Source: an uncultured Bacilli bacterium
GTDB lineage: Bacteria; Bacillota_I; Bacilli_A; RF39; UBA660
Direction of reading: 5' to 3'
Length of the DNA stretch: 30,498 nucleotides
Assembly (NCBI GenBank): GCA_947624125.1
Contig: CANQIY010000004.1
Location: 1-30,498, forward strand
Position numbers and translations under genes: made by a program. The notes under the pieces were generated by a model. That model made no database searches, was not told the DNA's origin, and saw only the letters and a list, made by a program, of their open reading frames with translations. Below are positions 1-7,509 of this stretch, one piece after another (position 1 is the stretch's first letter; every line of letters starts with the position of its first letter).

Positions 1-25
1 TTATCTTTTTCTTAGTTTTCAACAT
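1..25 (-). CDS. Start of a truncated leftward gene (possibly noc/parB)
   Basis: An ATG on the minus strand at 25-23 opens a reading frame (M-L-K-T-K-K-K-I) that runs off the window 34 bases after the rsmG stop codon. Only eight codons are visible, so the sequence does not identify the product. In Bacillus-type origins the gene directly downstream of rsmG is noc, followed by parA and parB, and this window holds arrays of exact Noc and ParB target sites, so one of those is a reasonable guess. The ribosome-binding site is weak. It could also be a chance ATG. Confidence 0.3.
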
Positions 26-59
26 TTTAAAAAAATAGAAATTTTTAATCTCTATCTTT

Positions 60-752
60 TTAAGTCTGAATTGTTACGAAATTTCGTAATTCTGTTAAAT
101 TCGTTTTTTCTTTTTTTTCAATAACAATAATGTTTCTTATACCTTCATTTTTATATAAAGTGAAATTTAAAACTTTATTAATTTTGCCGTGCATAATCTC
201 AATTGTGTCTAAAGCTCCTTCTAAGGTTTCATCCATATTTCCTTTTAACGCTACAAATATACCATCATCTTTTACTAATGGGAAACATAATTCAGATAAA
301 ATTCGTAAATTGGCTACCGCTCTAGATGTAACAATATCAAATGTATTTAAATTATTTTTGGCAAAATCTTCTACTCTTCCATTTATTACATTATAATTTA
401 TATTTAACTCTGTTTTTAATTTACTTAAAAAAGTCGTCTTTTTATTATTTGCATCAATTAATGTAACATCAATATTAGGAAAAAATATTTTTATAACTAC
501 ACCCGGAAAACCAGCTCCAGAACCAACATCCAATAATTTTAAATTGCCCTCTAAGGAAGTAGCCTTTACTATCGTTAAAGAATCATAAAAATGTTTCAAA
601 TAAATATCATTATCATCTTTAATAGAGGTTAAATTTGTATGTTCATTATATTCTTTTAAATAATTTTTATATATTTCTAATTGTTCTATTTTTTTATCTG
701 TTACATTAATTTTTAATTCTTCTAATTGTTTTATAAATTCCTCTTTATTCAT
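60..752 (-). CDS. rsmG: 16S rRNA (guanine-N7) methyltransferase RsmG (GidB)
   Basis: RsmG uses S-adenosylmethionine to methylate N7 of the conserved guanine in the 530 loop of 16S rRNA; in several bacteria its loss gives low-level streptomycin resistance. The protein is 230 residues, the usual family length. The SAM-binding glycine motif LDVGSGAGFPG lies at about residues 74-84, and a TSRAVANL motif in the middle is typical of the family. Its start overlaps the end of mnmG by 8 bases, so the two are probably translationally coupled. No terminator is seen after it, so transcription may continue into the gene cut by the window edge. Confidence 0.95.
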   Translation of the reverse strand: MNKEEFIKQLEELKINVTDKKIEQLEIYKNYLKEYNEHTNLTSIKDDNDIYLKHFYDSLTIVKATSLEGNLKLLDVGSGAGFPGVVIKIFFPNIDVTLIDANNKKTTFLSKLKTELNINYNVINGRVEDFAKNNLNTFDIVTSRAVANLRILSELCFPLVKDDGIFVALKGNMDETLEGALDTIEIMHGKINKVLNFTLYKNEGIRNIIVIEKKEKTNLTELRNFVTIQT

Positions 753-2607
753 TTTTATTATATTCCTTCTTTAAATAAATAGCTAATATAGTAATATCTA
801 CTGGATTTACCCCACTAATTCTTGAAGCTTGGGCAATTGTTTTTGGGCGAACTTCTTGTAATTTTTGGCGAGCTTCACTAGCCATATTTTTAATTTTTTG
901 ATAATCAATATCGTCCGGTATTTCTTTTTCTTCTATTTTTTCTAACTTTTTAGCTTCTTTCAAAGCTTTATTAATATACCCACTATATTTTAATTCAATT
1001 TCTACTTGTTCTAATATTTCTTCATCATAATTAAAATCATTAAATTTATTTAATAATTTAAAACTTATTTCTGGTCTTTTTAATAACTCGGCATAACTTG
1101 TTCCGTTTTGGGGAAGTAATAATTCTTCTTCCTCAAAAATTTTCTTTAGAGCATCATTTAATTTTATTTTTTTATTCTTTACTTCTTCTAATAATTTTTG
1201 AATATCTTCTTCTTTTTTTCGTAATCTTTGCTCTTGTTCATCACTTATTAAACCGATTTTATAACCTTTTTCGCGTAATCTTAAATCGGCATTATCATGT
1301 CTTAAAATAAGACGAAATTCAGCCCTACTCGTAAGCATCCGATAGGGGTCTTTTACCCCTTTTGTTACTAAATCATCAATTAAAACCCCAATATATGCTT
1401 CGTTTCTTTTTAAAATTAAAGGTTCTTTTTTTTGTAATTTTAATGCGGCATTTATTCCCGCCATCAACCCTTGGCCGGCTGCTTCTTCATAACCACTAGT
1501 TCCATTAATTTGACCCGCGGTAAATAAATTTTCAATAACTTTATTTTCTAATGTATTTGTGATTTGTAGAGCATTAATTGCATCATACTCTATTGCATAT
1601 GCATATTTTGTAATTACAGCATGTTCTAATCCTTTTAAACTATGAACCATTTGTTCTTGCACATACGTAGGCATACTTGTTGAAAAACCCTGTAAATACC
1701 ATTCATCATAATGAACGCTTTCTGGCTCTAAAAATAATTGATGTCTTGGTTTATCTTTAAACCTCACCACTTTATCTTCAATTGATGGACAATATCTAGG
1801 TCCTACACCTGTTACATAACCACCATACATCGCTGATTCTTTTAAATGTTCATTTATAATTTGATGGGTTTTATCATTTGTATATAAAAGATAACATTTT
1901 TGTTGTTTATTAATGTCATAATGAGGTTTTATATCATGACTAAAAGTATAATAAACATTATCTCCTTCTTCTTCTTGCATCACACTAAAATCAATTGAAT
2001 TTTTTGCTATTCTTGGCGGAGTCCCTGTTTTTAATCTAATAATATTTAAACCATATTTTTTTAAATTATCACTTAAATGATTACTTCTTTTTTCTCCATG
2101 GGGTCCTTCTTCTTTACTACTACTACCTATTAAAATGTTGGCTTTTAAATAGGTTCCGGTTGTTAAAATGACGGCTTTACTATAATATTTTTGCCCCTGT
2201 TCTAAAATTACACCTTTGACAACATTATCTTCAATTACTAAATCTTCAACCATTCCCTCTTCAATGGTTAAATTTTTATTTTTTGATAAAAATTCTAACA
2301 TCTTTTTCGGATATTCTTTTTTATCAGCTTGACATCTTAAACTTCTTACAGCTGGTCCTTTTGAATTATTCAACATTTTAATTTGAAAATGGGTTAAATC
2401 AGCCACAATGCCCATGAGTCCTCCTAAAGCATCAATTTCTCGAACAATTATTCCTTTTGCAGTTCCTCCAATTGATGGATTACATGGCATATCCGCAATA
2501 TTATTTTTATTCATAGTTAAAAGAATCGTTTTCATTCCCATTTTAGCACAGGCATTCGCAGCTTCACAACCAGCATGTCCACCACCAACAACTATAACAT
2601 CAAACAT
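745..2607 (-). CDS. mnmG: tRNA uridine-5-carboxymethylaminomethyl synthesis enzyme MnmG (GidA)
   Basis: MnmG is the FAD-dependent partner of MnmE. Together they add the (carboxymethyl)aminomethyl group to wobble uridine 34 of certain tRNAs. The 620-residue protein has the N-terminal dinucleotide-binding motif VGGGHAGCEAA (residues 7-17), the conserved PCNPSIGG segment near residue 42, and the family signature around GTSGYEEAAGQGLMAGINAA in the second half. The C-terminal helical region that contacts MnmE is present. An SD-like AGGTGA lies 5 bases before the ATG. It lies only 8 bases downstream of mnmE and overlaps rsmG, giving an mnmE-mnmG-rsmG operon as in Bacillus. Confidence 0.97.
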   Translation of the reverse strand: MFDVIVVGGGHAGCEAANACAKMGMKTILLTMNKNNIADMPCNPSIGGTAKGIIVREIDALGGLMGIVADLTHFQIKMLNNSKGPAVRSLRCQADKKEYPKKMLEFLSKNKNLTIEEGMVEDLVIEDNVVKGVILEQGQKYYSKAVILTTGTYLKANILIGSSSKEEGPHGEKRSNHLSDNLKKYGLNIIRLKTGTPPRIAKNSIDFSVMQEEEGDNVYYTFSHDIKPHYDINKQQKCYLLYTNDKTHQIINEHLKESAMYGGYVTGVGPRYCPSIEDKVVRFKDKPRHQLFLEPESVHYDEWYLQGFSTSMPTYVQEQMVHSLKGLEHAVITKYAYAIEYDAINALQITNTLENKVIENLFTAGQINGTSGYEEAAGQGLMAGINAALKLQKKEPLILKRNEAYIGVLIDDLVTKGVKDPYRMLTSRAEFRLILRHDNADLRLREKGYKIGLISDEQEQRLRKKEEDIQKLLEEVKNKKIKLNDALKKIFEEEELLLPQNGTSYAELLKRPEISFKLLNKFNDFNYDEEILEQVEIELKYSGYINKALKEAKKLEKIEEKEIPDDIDYQKIKNMASEARQKLQEVRPKTIAQASRISGVNPVDITILAIYLKKEYNKNE

Positions 2608-2615
2608 TTTTTCAC

Positions 2616-3953
2616 CTACTTTCCTACACAGAAATTACTAAATAAAGTATTAATTAATTCATCTTCATAAACTTCACCGGTTATTTCTTTCAAATATTTC
2701 CAAGCATTATTTATATCAATTTCCACAATATCAATTGGCATATTGCTATCTATATTACTTAAGGCACTTTCAATACTGGCAAAGGTTTTTTTGATTAAAT
2801 CGATTTGTCTTGCATTTGCTACATAAGTCATATCTTTACTATTTATTTTATCTAATTGTAATTTATTAACTATTTCTTTTTTTAACGTATCAAGACCATC
2901 ATCAGTTTTCGTATTTCCTTTAATATAATTAATTTTTCTATTATTTTTTATATCTGATTTATTGACGAAAACAATTCTCTTTTCAACAGGAATACTGGCA
3001 ATTAATTCTTCATCTTCTTTTGTTATCCCCTCTTCATTATTTAGGACAGCTATTACTACATCAGCTTTGTGCATTACATCTTTACTTTTTTCTACCCCAA
3101 TACTTTCAACAACGTCTTTCGTCTTTCTTAACCCAGCTGTATCGATAAGATTAATTAAAAAACCATTTAAAATAATCGCTCCTTCTACTATATCTCTTGT
3201 CGTCCCGGCTATATTGGTTACTATGGCTTTATCTTCTTTTAAAAGATGATTTAATATACTACTTTTACCTACATTTGGTCTTCCTACAATGGCAACATCT
3301 ATTCCATCTTTAATAAGTTTACCATTTTTTGAATTAGCTAAAATGTCTTCTAATTCCTTTTTTACCACATTTAAAATTGGTAATACTTTTTCATTTGTAA
3401 TTACTTCAATATCTTCATATTCAGGATAATCGATATTCACTTCAATATTAGCCATAATATCCATTAATTTCGTACAAATTTTATTAATTTTTCTTTTAAT
3501 TTGCCCATCTAAATTATGAAGAGCTAAATCACGAGCTTTATCCGTTTTAGCTAAAATTAAATCATTAACACTTTCCGCTTGGGTTAAATCAATACGACCA
3601 TTTAAAAAAGCTCTTTTTGTAAATTCCCCTGGCTCAGCAAGTCTGCAACCATTTTCTAATAATAATTCTAATATCTTATTGGTTGTAACAAATCCACCAT
3701 GTGTATTTATTTCTACTATATCTTCCGTTGTATATGTTTTTGGAGCTCTCATAACACTTACTAAGACTTCATCTATTTTTTCATTTTTTTCATATATATA
3801 GCCATAATGGATGGTATGGGTTAAACAATTTTCTAAATTTTTACCTTTAAAAATTTTATTCACTATTGCTATAGCTTTTTCTCCACTAACGCGTATAATG
3901 GAAATAGCTCCAATGCCTACTGAGGTAGCAATTGAACATATAGTATCTTCCAT
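2616..3953 (-). CDS. mnmE: tRNA modification GTPase MnmE (TrmE)
   Basis: MnmE is the GTPase half of the MnmE-MnmG complex that modifies U34 of tRNA. The 445-residue protein shows the N-terminal TrmE domain, then an inserted G domain with Walker A GRPNVGKSS (about residue 222), DTAGLR (G3) and NKSD (G4), and finally the C-terminal C-V-G-K motif containing the conserved cysteine. The SD AAGGAAG precedes the ATG. It is normally adjacent to khpB in Bacillus; here an ORF6N gene separates them. A palindrome at 3984-4000 lies in its upstream region. Confidence 0.97.
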   Translation of the reverse strand: MEDTICSIATSVGIGAISIIRVSGEKAIAIVNKIFKGKNLENCLTHTIHYGYIYEKNEKIDEVLVSVMRAPKTYTTEDIVEINTHGGFVTTNKILELLLENGCRLAEPGEFTKRAFLNGRIDLTQAESVNDLILAKTDKARDLALHNLDGQIKRKINKICTKLMDIMANIEVNIDYPEYEDIEVITNEKVLPILNVVKKELEDILANSKNGKLIKDGIDVAIVGRPNVGKSSILNHLLKEDKAIVTNIAGTTRDIVEGAIILNGFLINLIDTAGLRKTKDVVESIGVEKSKDVMHKADVVIAVLNNEEGITKEDEELIASIPVEKRIVFVNKSDIKNNRKINYIKGNTKTDDGLDTLKKEIVNKLQLDKINSKDMTYVANARQIDLIKKTFASIESALSNIDSNMPIDIVEIDINNAWKYLKEITGEVYEDELINTLFSNFCVGK

Positions 3954-3983
3954 AGTAACTTCCTTTCCGAAGATATATTAACA

Positions 3984-4000
3984 CAAAATAGTCTATTTTG
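3984..4000 (-). promoter_or_regulatory. Perfect palindrome upstream of mnmE (possible operator)
   Basis: CAAAATAG and CTATTTTG flank a single T, giving a perfect 8-bp-arm inverted repeat about 30 bases before the mnmE start. On the minus strand it is followed by TGTTAATAT, which resembles an extended -10 element, so the palindrome would lie in a promoter spacer. No T-tract follows, so it is a poor intrinsic terminator. Its role as an operator is inference only. Confidence 0.3.
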
Positions 4001-4015
4001 CATTAAAAACTTATT

Positions 4016-4891
4016 TTAATTTAAAAGCATTTCTTTCACATGAACAATTAAATTTTCTTTTAAAATATTATCTTCTAATTTATTAATAGAAAAAGTTCGA
4101 CACCCAGCATGATTTATACTAGTCCCTATATGATAAATGATATTATTATCAATAATAAAATAACGGTCATGAAAACTATTATTTCTAATTACTTTTAAAT
4201 TATGATATTGTAGATTATATTTTTCAATATCTAATTTTTTTAATTGGGAATTCTTTTTTGTTATTAAAGTAACTTCACTTTTTAAATTTTTTATCATATC
4301 AAGACAACTTTTATCAGCATATCCATCTATTATAATTAAATTTTGACTAGCTTCTTCCATAATATCTACAATTTTAGAATAAGCATCATATATTTGCCCA
4401 CTAAAGAATATTTCATTTGCCGGTTTCCCAAAATTAAGTAGAAAATCATTTAATTTTTTTATTTCTTTCCTATTTTGTTGAACTTGATTATAAATGAGTT
4501 CTAACTCCTTATTTTTCTCTGTTAATTGGGTTCGCATCTTTACAAAAGCATCAATAATATAAATACTTACTTGTTCTACTCTTTTACTTTTTAAGACGGT
4601 TGCTAACATAGCTATGCCCTGTTCTGTAAAAACATAAGGTAAATTCTGATAAAATTCAAAATTATATTCTTGGATATTTCTATTTGTTATTGACAAAATA
4701 TTATAATATTCTTCTACTGTTATTTGAAAATAAAAACAACTTGGAAATCTTTCTAAATGCCTTTTTACGGCTTGAATGATAGTCTTTGTTCCTCTTTTGC
4801 AGTCATATAATCTTGCAATGTCACTGGCAAACATCACTGGAACGCCTCTTACTTCATAAATCAAATTTTTAATGTCTAATGTACTATTCAT
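4016..4891 (-). CDS. ORF6N-domain protein with a C-terminal PLD-like (HKD variant) domain
   Basis: This 291-residue protein begins with an ORF6N-type DNA-binding domain, recognisable from VRGVPVMFASDIARLY, an arginine/lysine-rich helix (VKRHLERFP) and LPYVFTEQGIAMLATVLKS. A coiled-coil-like stretch follows. The C-terminal half carries HDRYFIID (about residue 241) then GTSIN, matching the HxK-x4-D...GSxxN pattern of phospholipase D-type nucleases with Arg replacing Lys. I chose the ATG at 4891 because AGGGGG lies 5 bases before it; an in-frame ATG at 4909 lacks an SD. ORF6N domains are common in phages and mobile regions. It interrupts the usual mnmE-khpB junction. Function unknown; a nuclease-like or defence role is possible, not shown. 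Confidence 0.8.
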   Translation of the reverse strand: MNSTLDIKNLIYEVRGVPVMFASDIARLYDCKRGTKTIIQAVKRHLERFPSCFYFQITVEEYYNILSITNRNIQEYNFEFYQNLPYVFTEQGIAMLATVLKSKRVEQVSIYIIDAFVKMRTQLTEKNKELELIYNQVQQNRKEIKKLNDFLLNFGKPANEIFFSGQIYDAYSKIVDIMEEASQNLIIIDGYADKSCLDMIKNLKSEVTLITKKNSQLKKLDIEKYNLQYHNLKVIRNNSFHDRYFIIDNNIIYHIGTSINHAGCRTFSINKLEDNILKENLIVHVKEMLLN

Positions 4892-4915
4892 TGTATCCCC
4901 CTGTACCATATAACC

Positions 4916-4944
4916 ATTTTATAACACGAATATTTGTTTGTCAA
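4916..4944 (-). promoter_or_regulatory. Sigma-A-type promoter of the ORF6N gene
   Basis: On the minus strand TTGACA (4944-4939) and TAAAAT (4921-4916) are separated by 17 bases, a near-consensus housekeeping promoter. It lies between the khpB terminator and the ORF6N start at 4891, so this gene is its own transcription unit. Confidence 0.7.
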
Positions 4945-4955
4945 GAACTTTTTAA

Positions 4956-4980
4956 AAAAATTCACATAATTGTGAATTTA
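4956..4980 (-). terminator. Intrinsic terminator after khpB
   Basis: Reading the minus strand, the khpB stop codon runs into a hairpin with arms AATTCACA and TGTGAATT around a four-base ATTA loop, followed directly by a run of T. This ends the rpmH-rnpA-yidC-khpB operon and insulates it from the ORF6N gene. Confidence 0.75.
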
Positions 4981-5583
4981 TTCCGGTTTAATAACCACAT
5001 GACGATTTGGTTCTTCCCCTTCACTTTCGGTTTTTATTCCTTTAAAATCAGATAGGATATTATGAACTATTCGTCTATCATAAGCATTCATATTTTCTAA
5101 ATGAACTTCCATCTTTGTTTTTACTACTTCTTTCGCAATATTTTTCGCTAGTCTCTCGATTCTTCTTTGTTGTTTTTCCCGGTAATTTTCAATATCTAAA
5201 CAAATTCTTGGTGTAACGTCGTAATCATTACTTATTTTTTGCCGAGCAATATGTTCTAGTGCTTTTAAGGTATTACCATTTTTACCAATTAAAATTGCGT
5301 TATTATCAGAATATATTTTAATATACATTGAGTCTTCTCTTAATTTCGATTCAAAATTAATTTTTAATCCCATATTCGTTAGTAATGTCTCTAAATATTC
5401 TTTTACTTCATTAAGTAAATCAGTTTTTAAAATGGCATTAACAACATAAGAGGTATTTTTAAATAATCCTCCCTTTTTTTCTTGATAGCGGTAATAAAAA
5501 TCATCTTTAGTTATATTATATTCTTGACAAATTCCCTCTAATATTTCTTCTAATTCTTTTCCTTCTTTACTTATTATTTCCAT
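4978..5583 (-). CDS. khpB: RNA-binding protein KhpB (Jag/EloR)
   Basis: KhpB is a KH/R3H RNA-binding protein that in Firmicutes pairs with KhpA and influences cell elongation and division. The 201-residue protein has an N-terminal Jag domain (about 1-50), a KH domain with the IGKNG loop near residues 98-102, and a C-terminal R3H domain with AYDRRIVHNIL. An AAAGGAGT Shine-Dalgarno precedes the ATG. Its start overlaps the end of yidC by 17 bases, the conserved arrangement in this locus. Confidence 0.95.
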   Translation of the reverse strand: MEIISKEGKELEEILEGICQEYNITKDDFYYRYQEKKGGLFKNTSYVVNAILKTDLLNEVKEYLETLLTNMGLKINFESKLREDSMYIKIYSDNNAILIGKNGNTLKALEHIARQKISNDYDVTPRICLDIENYREKQQRRIERLAKNIAKEVVKTKMEVHLENMNAYDRRIVHNILSDFKGIKTESEGEEPNRHVVIKPE

Positions 5584-6601
5584 ATTTAAGACTCCTTTTA
5601 ACTTCTAATTTATTTTTTATATTCTCTTTTTTATTATTATCTTTTTTGTTATCATTAGTTAACCTTTTAAAAATAAAAGTTTGAATAGCTATAAAGGCAT
5701 ACGTTACAATCCAATATAAAGAAAGCGCTGTCGTTAAGGAAAATGATGTCATAACGATTAACACAACCATAATATTCGTCATCATATTCATTTGTTTTTT
5801 CATATCTTCATTGCCTGATACAGCATTATTAGTACTCATCGAATACTTAAAGGAAAAATAAGTTGAGGCACCGATTAATAAAATTAATAAAATATATAGA
5901 TAGTTACCATTACTAAGTCCCACTGCCGGCGTCATTCCTAAATTAAAACCTAATAATTTATCTTCGAAAATGGATGGCACACGGTTAATAGCTTGTAAAA
6001 AAGCAAAGAAAATTGGTAATTGTAAAAAGGTAACTAAACATCCTGACATCGGTTTGATATCATATTTTTTATAAATACCCATCATCTCTTGACTTTTCAT
6101 CATCATTGAATCTCGGTCATCTCGTCCCCGGTATTTATATTCTAATTTTTCCATTTCTCTTTGAACTCGTTGCATATTTTTACTTTGTTTATGGGTTTTA
6201 TAAGCAAATGGTAATAAAACAATTCTAATAAGTAATCCCACAATAATTAATGATATACCCATATTTTTAACGACATTACCTAATTTTAAAATTAAAAAGG
6301 CAAGAGGTTTTACAAATAAAAATTCCCAAATTCCCGAAGACTTATTCGAATTAATTCGAAACTCATCACATTCTGGTAATTTTTCTAATTTTATTTTTAA
6401 TTGGTCATTATATTCTTCATATAATTTATATAACTCATTTTTACTATTTGGTTTACATAATATATCTTTTTGTAAATTTTGACCTGTTGATGGAAGTGTT
6501 ACAATTTGTCCATCTTTATCTTTAATATAATTATTTGTTCCACATCCACTTGTAAGTAACAGGAACATTACTAACAATACTACCATTAATTTATTTTTCA
6601 C
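5567..6601 (-). CDS. yidC: Membrane protein insertase YidC (SpoIIIJ/OxaA family)
   Basis: YidC inserts and folds inner-membrane proteins, alone or with SecYEG. The 344-residue protein starts with a lipoprotein signal peptide ending in the lipobox LTSGC (Cys20), as in Gram-positive YidC proteins. Several membrane segments follow within the 60KD_IMP domain, including the conserved region around KPMSGCLVTFLQLPIFFAF, and the C-terminus is lysine/asparagine-rich. The start codon is GTG, overlapping the end of rnpA by 11 bases, with a GGAGATAAG SD-like stretch upstream. In Bacillus the origin-linked copy is SpoIIIJ, which also works in sporulation; no second copy is visible here. Confidence 0.96.
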   Translation of the reverse strand: MKNKLMVVLLVMFLLLTSGCGTNNYIKDKDGQIVTLPSTGQNLQKDILCKPNSKNELYKLYEEYNDQLKIKLEKLPECDEFRINSNKSSGIWEFLFVKPLAFLILKLGNVVKNMGISLIIVGLLIRIVLLPFAYKTHKQSKNMQRVQREMEKLEYKYRGRDDRDSMMMKSQEMMGIYKKYDIKPMSGCLVTFLQLPIFFAFLQAINRVPSIFEDKLLGFNLGMTPAVGLSNGNYLYILLILLIGASTYFSFKYSMSTNNAVSGNEDMKKQMNMMTNIMVVLIVMTSFSLTTALSLYWIVTYAFIAIQTFIFKRLTNDNKKDNNKKENIKNKLEVKRSLKYGNNK

Positions 6602-6935
6602 AGTTCATCTTATCTCCTTTTTTTATCAAATCAACTAATTGTTTTTCTTTTTCCCTAAATGATAGAGATAAAATATCTCTTTTTAATATTATAATATAAT
6701 TATGGTAATTTGCAAAGAACGTTTCATTATTATCAATGATATTTTTAATTTGTCTTTTTAATTTATTCCGCACTACAGCATGCCCAATTTTTTTACCTAC
6801 AGCAATTCCATATTTTTTTTCTTCAGTATCTATTTTAACTGAACAAATAATATAATACTTATTACTTATTCTTTTTCCTTTATTTATTATATCATTAAAT
6901 AAGATATTAGATTTTACAATATTTTTCTTTTTCAT
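6591..6935 (-). CDS. rnpA: Ribonuclease P protein component
   Basis: RnpA is the protein cofactor of RNase P, which matures tRNA 5' ends. At 114 residues it has the normal family length. The diagnostic basic motif is present as GKKIGHAVVRNKLKRQIK (the RNxxKR signature that contacts the RNA subunit). It lies 22 bases downstream of rpmH and overlaps yidC, in the classic rpmH-rnpA-yidC-khpB order. There is no strong Shine-Dalgarno, so coupling to rpmH translation is likely. Confidence 0.95.
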   Translation of the reverse strand: MKKKNIVKSNILFNDIINKGKRISNKYYIICSVKIDTEEKKYGIAVGKKIGHAVVRNKLKRQIKNIIDNNETFFANYHNYIIILKRDILSLSFREKEKQLVDLIKKGDKMNCEK

Positions 6936-6957
6936 AATATTAAAAATTCGTAAGAAA

Positions 6958-7080
6958 CTATTTCGTTAATTCCTTACGACCTTTTCTACGACGATTATTA
7001 ACAATTTTTGTTCCTTTACGAGCAAAGAAACCATGTTTTTTCGCTTTTTTACGATTATTTGGTTGATAAGTTATTTTCAT
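6958..7080 (-). CDS. rpmH: 50S ribosomal protein L34 (short form)
   Basis: Reading the minus strand from the ATG at 7080 gives a 40-residue, very basic protein beginning MKITYQPNNRKKAKKHGFFA and ending in NNRRRKGRKELTK. The TYQP-N-RKxxKxHGF core and the RRRKGRK tail identify L34. Typical bacterial L34 is about 44 residues. By eye, roughly four residues corresponding to the usual NGRK segment after the Thr-Lys are missing. The start has a strong AGAGGTGG SD. It is the first gene of the leftward operon, opposite dnaA across the origin. Confidence 0.95.
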   Translation of the reverse strand: MKITYQPNNRKKAKKHGFFARKGTKIVNNRRRKGRKELTK

Positions 7081-7114
7081 AAAATGCTTCCACCTCTTTC
7101 TTCTAAGCGTCTTT

Positions 7115-7144
7115 ATTATAATATTATTCCGTTAGGAATGTCAA
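7115..7144 (-). promoter_or_regulatory. Sigma-A promoter of the rpmH-rnpA-yidC-khpB operon
   Basis: On the minus strand TTGACA (7144-7139) and TATAAT (7120-7115) are both perfect consensus hexamers, with an 18-base spacer. The promoter lies about 35 bases before the rpmH start and points away from the origin. Confidence 0.85.
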
Positions 7145-7356
7145 GAAAATCCCTTTAATTCACCAAAAAATACCTCTTAAATATATTTATACTATCCTTA
7201 ATTATATATATAATAAATAATTATGTTGAACTTCTTAATTATTAACAATATACTTTGTTTAATTTTGTGCAAAATTTTTGTTAATAATTTTTTTAACTAA
7301 CACCTAAAATAACAATTATTTTTTCTTTTCTTTGGAAGAAATCGGCCTTTCAATAG

Positions 7357-7374
7357 TTTTCCACATTTTCCACA
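7357..7374 (+). promoter_or_regulatory. Tandem DnaA-box-like sites
   Basis: TTTTCCACA occurs twice with no gap. Relative to the consensus TTATCCACA each has T at position 3. The same variant recurs at 8886 and 8929, suggesting that it is the local DnaA box form in this organism. Confidence 0.65.
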
Positions 7375-7442
7375 AAATAGAACTTAACCCAAAAGAAACA
7401 ATTTGTTAAAAAGTTAATAATTTAATTTTTTGTAATTTCTGC

Positions 7443-7471
7443 TTGTAATAACAAATTTTTTACGTTACAAT
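7443..7471 (+). promoter_or_regulatory. Probable dnaA promoter
   Basis: TTGTAA (7443-7448) and TACAAT (7466-7471) are separated by 17 bases. The expected start of transcription, near 7478, is about 30 bases before the TTG start chosen for dnaA, and only about 14 bases before the alternative ATG at 7492. Confidence 0.65.
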
Positions 7472-7509
7472 TATTTTGTAAATACACAGAAATGTGGGGT
7501 GAGGTAAGT

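Larger units (their letters stand above)
7081..7509. other. oriC: Chromosomal replication origin region (oriC, rpmH-dnaA side)
   Basis: This gap of about 430 bases between the divergent rpmH and dnaA genes holds the switch in coding strand and a very AT-rich stretch (about 7170-7320), a plausible unwinding element. Two tandem, directly abutting copies of TTTTCCACA lie at 7357-7365 and 7366-7374, each one base from the DnaA-box consensus TTATNCACA. An oppositely oriented variant, TGTGCAAAA, lies at 7266-7274. The rpmH and dnaA promoters flank the region. No coding region is seen. Position next to dnaA with DnaA-box-like repeats supports origin function; the unwinding site is inferred. Confidence 0.85.
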
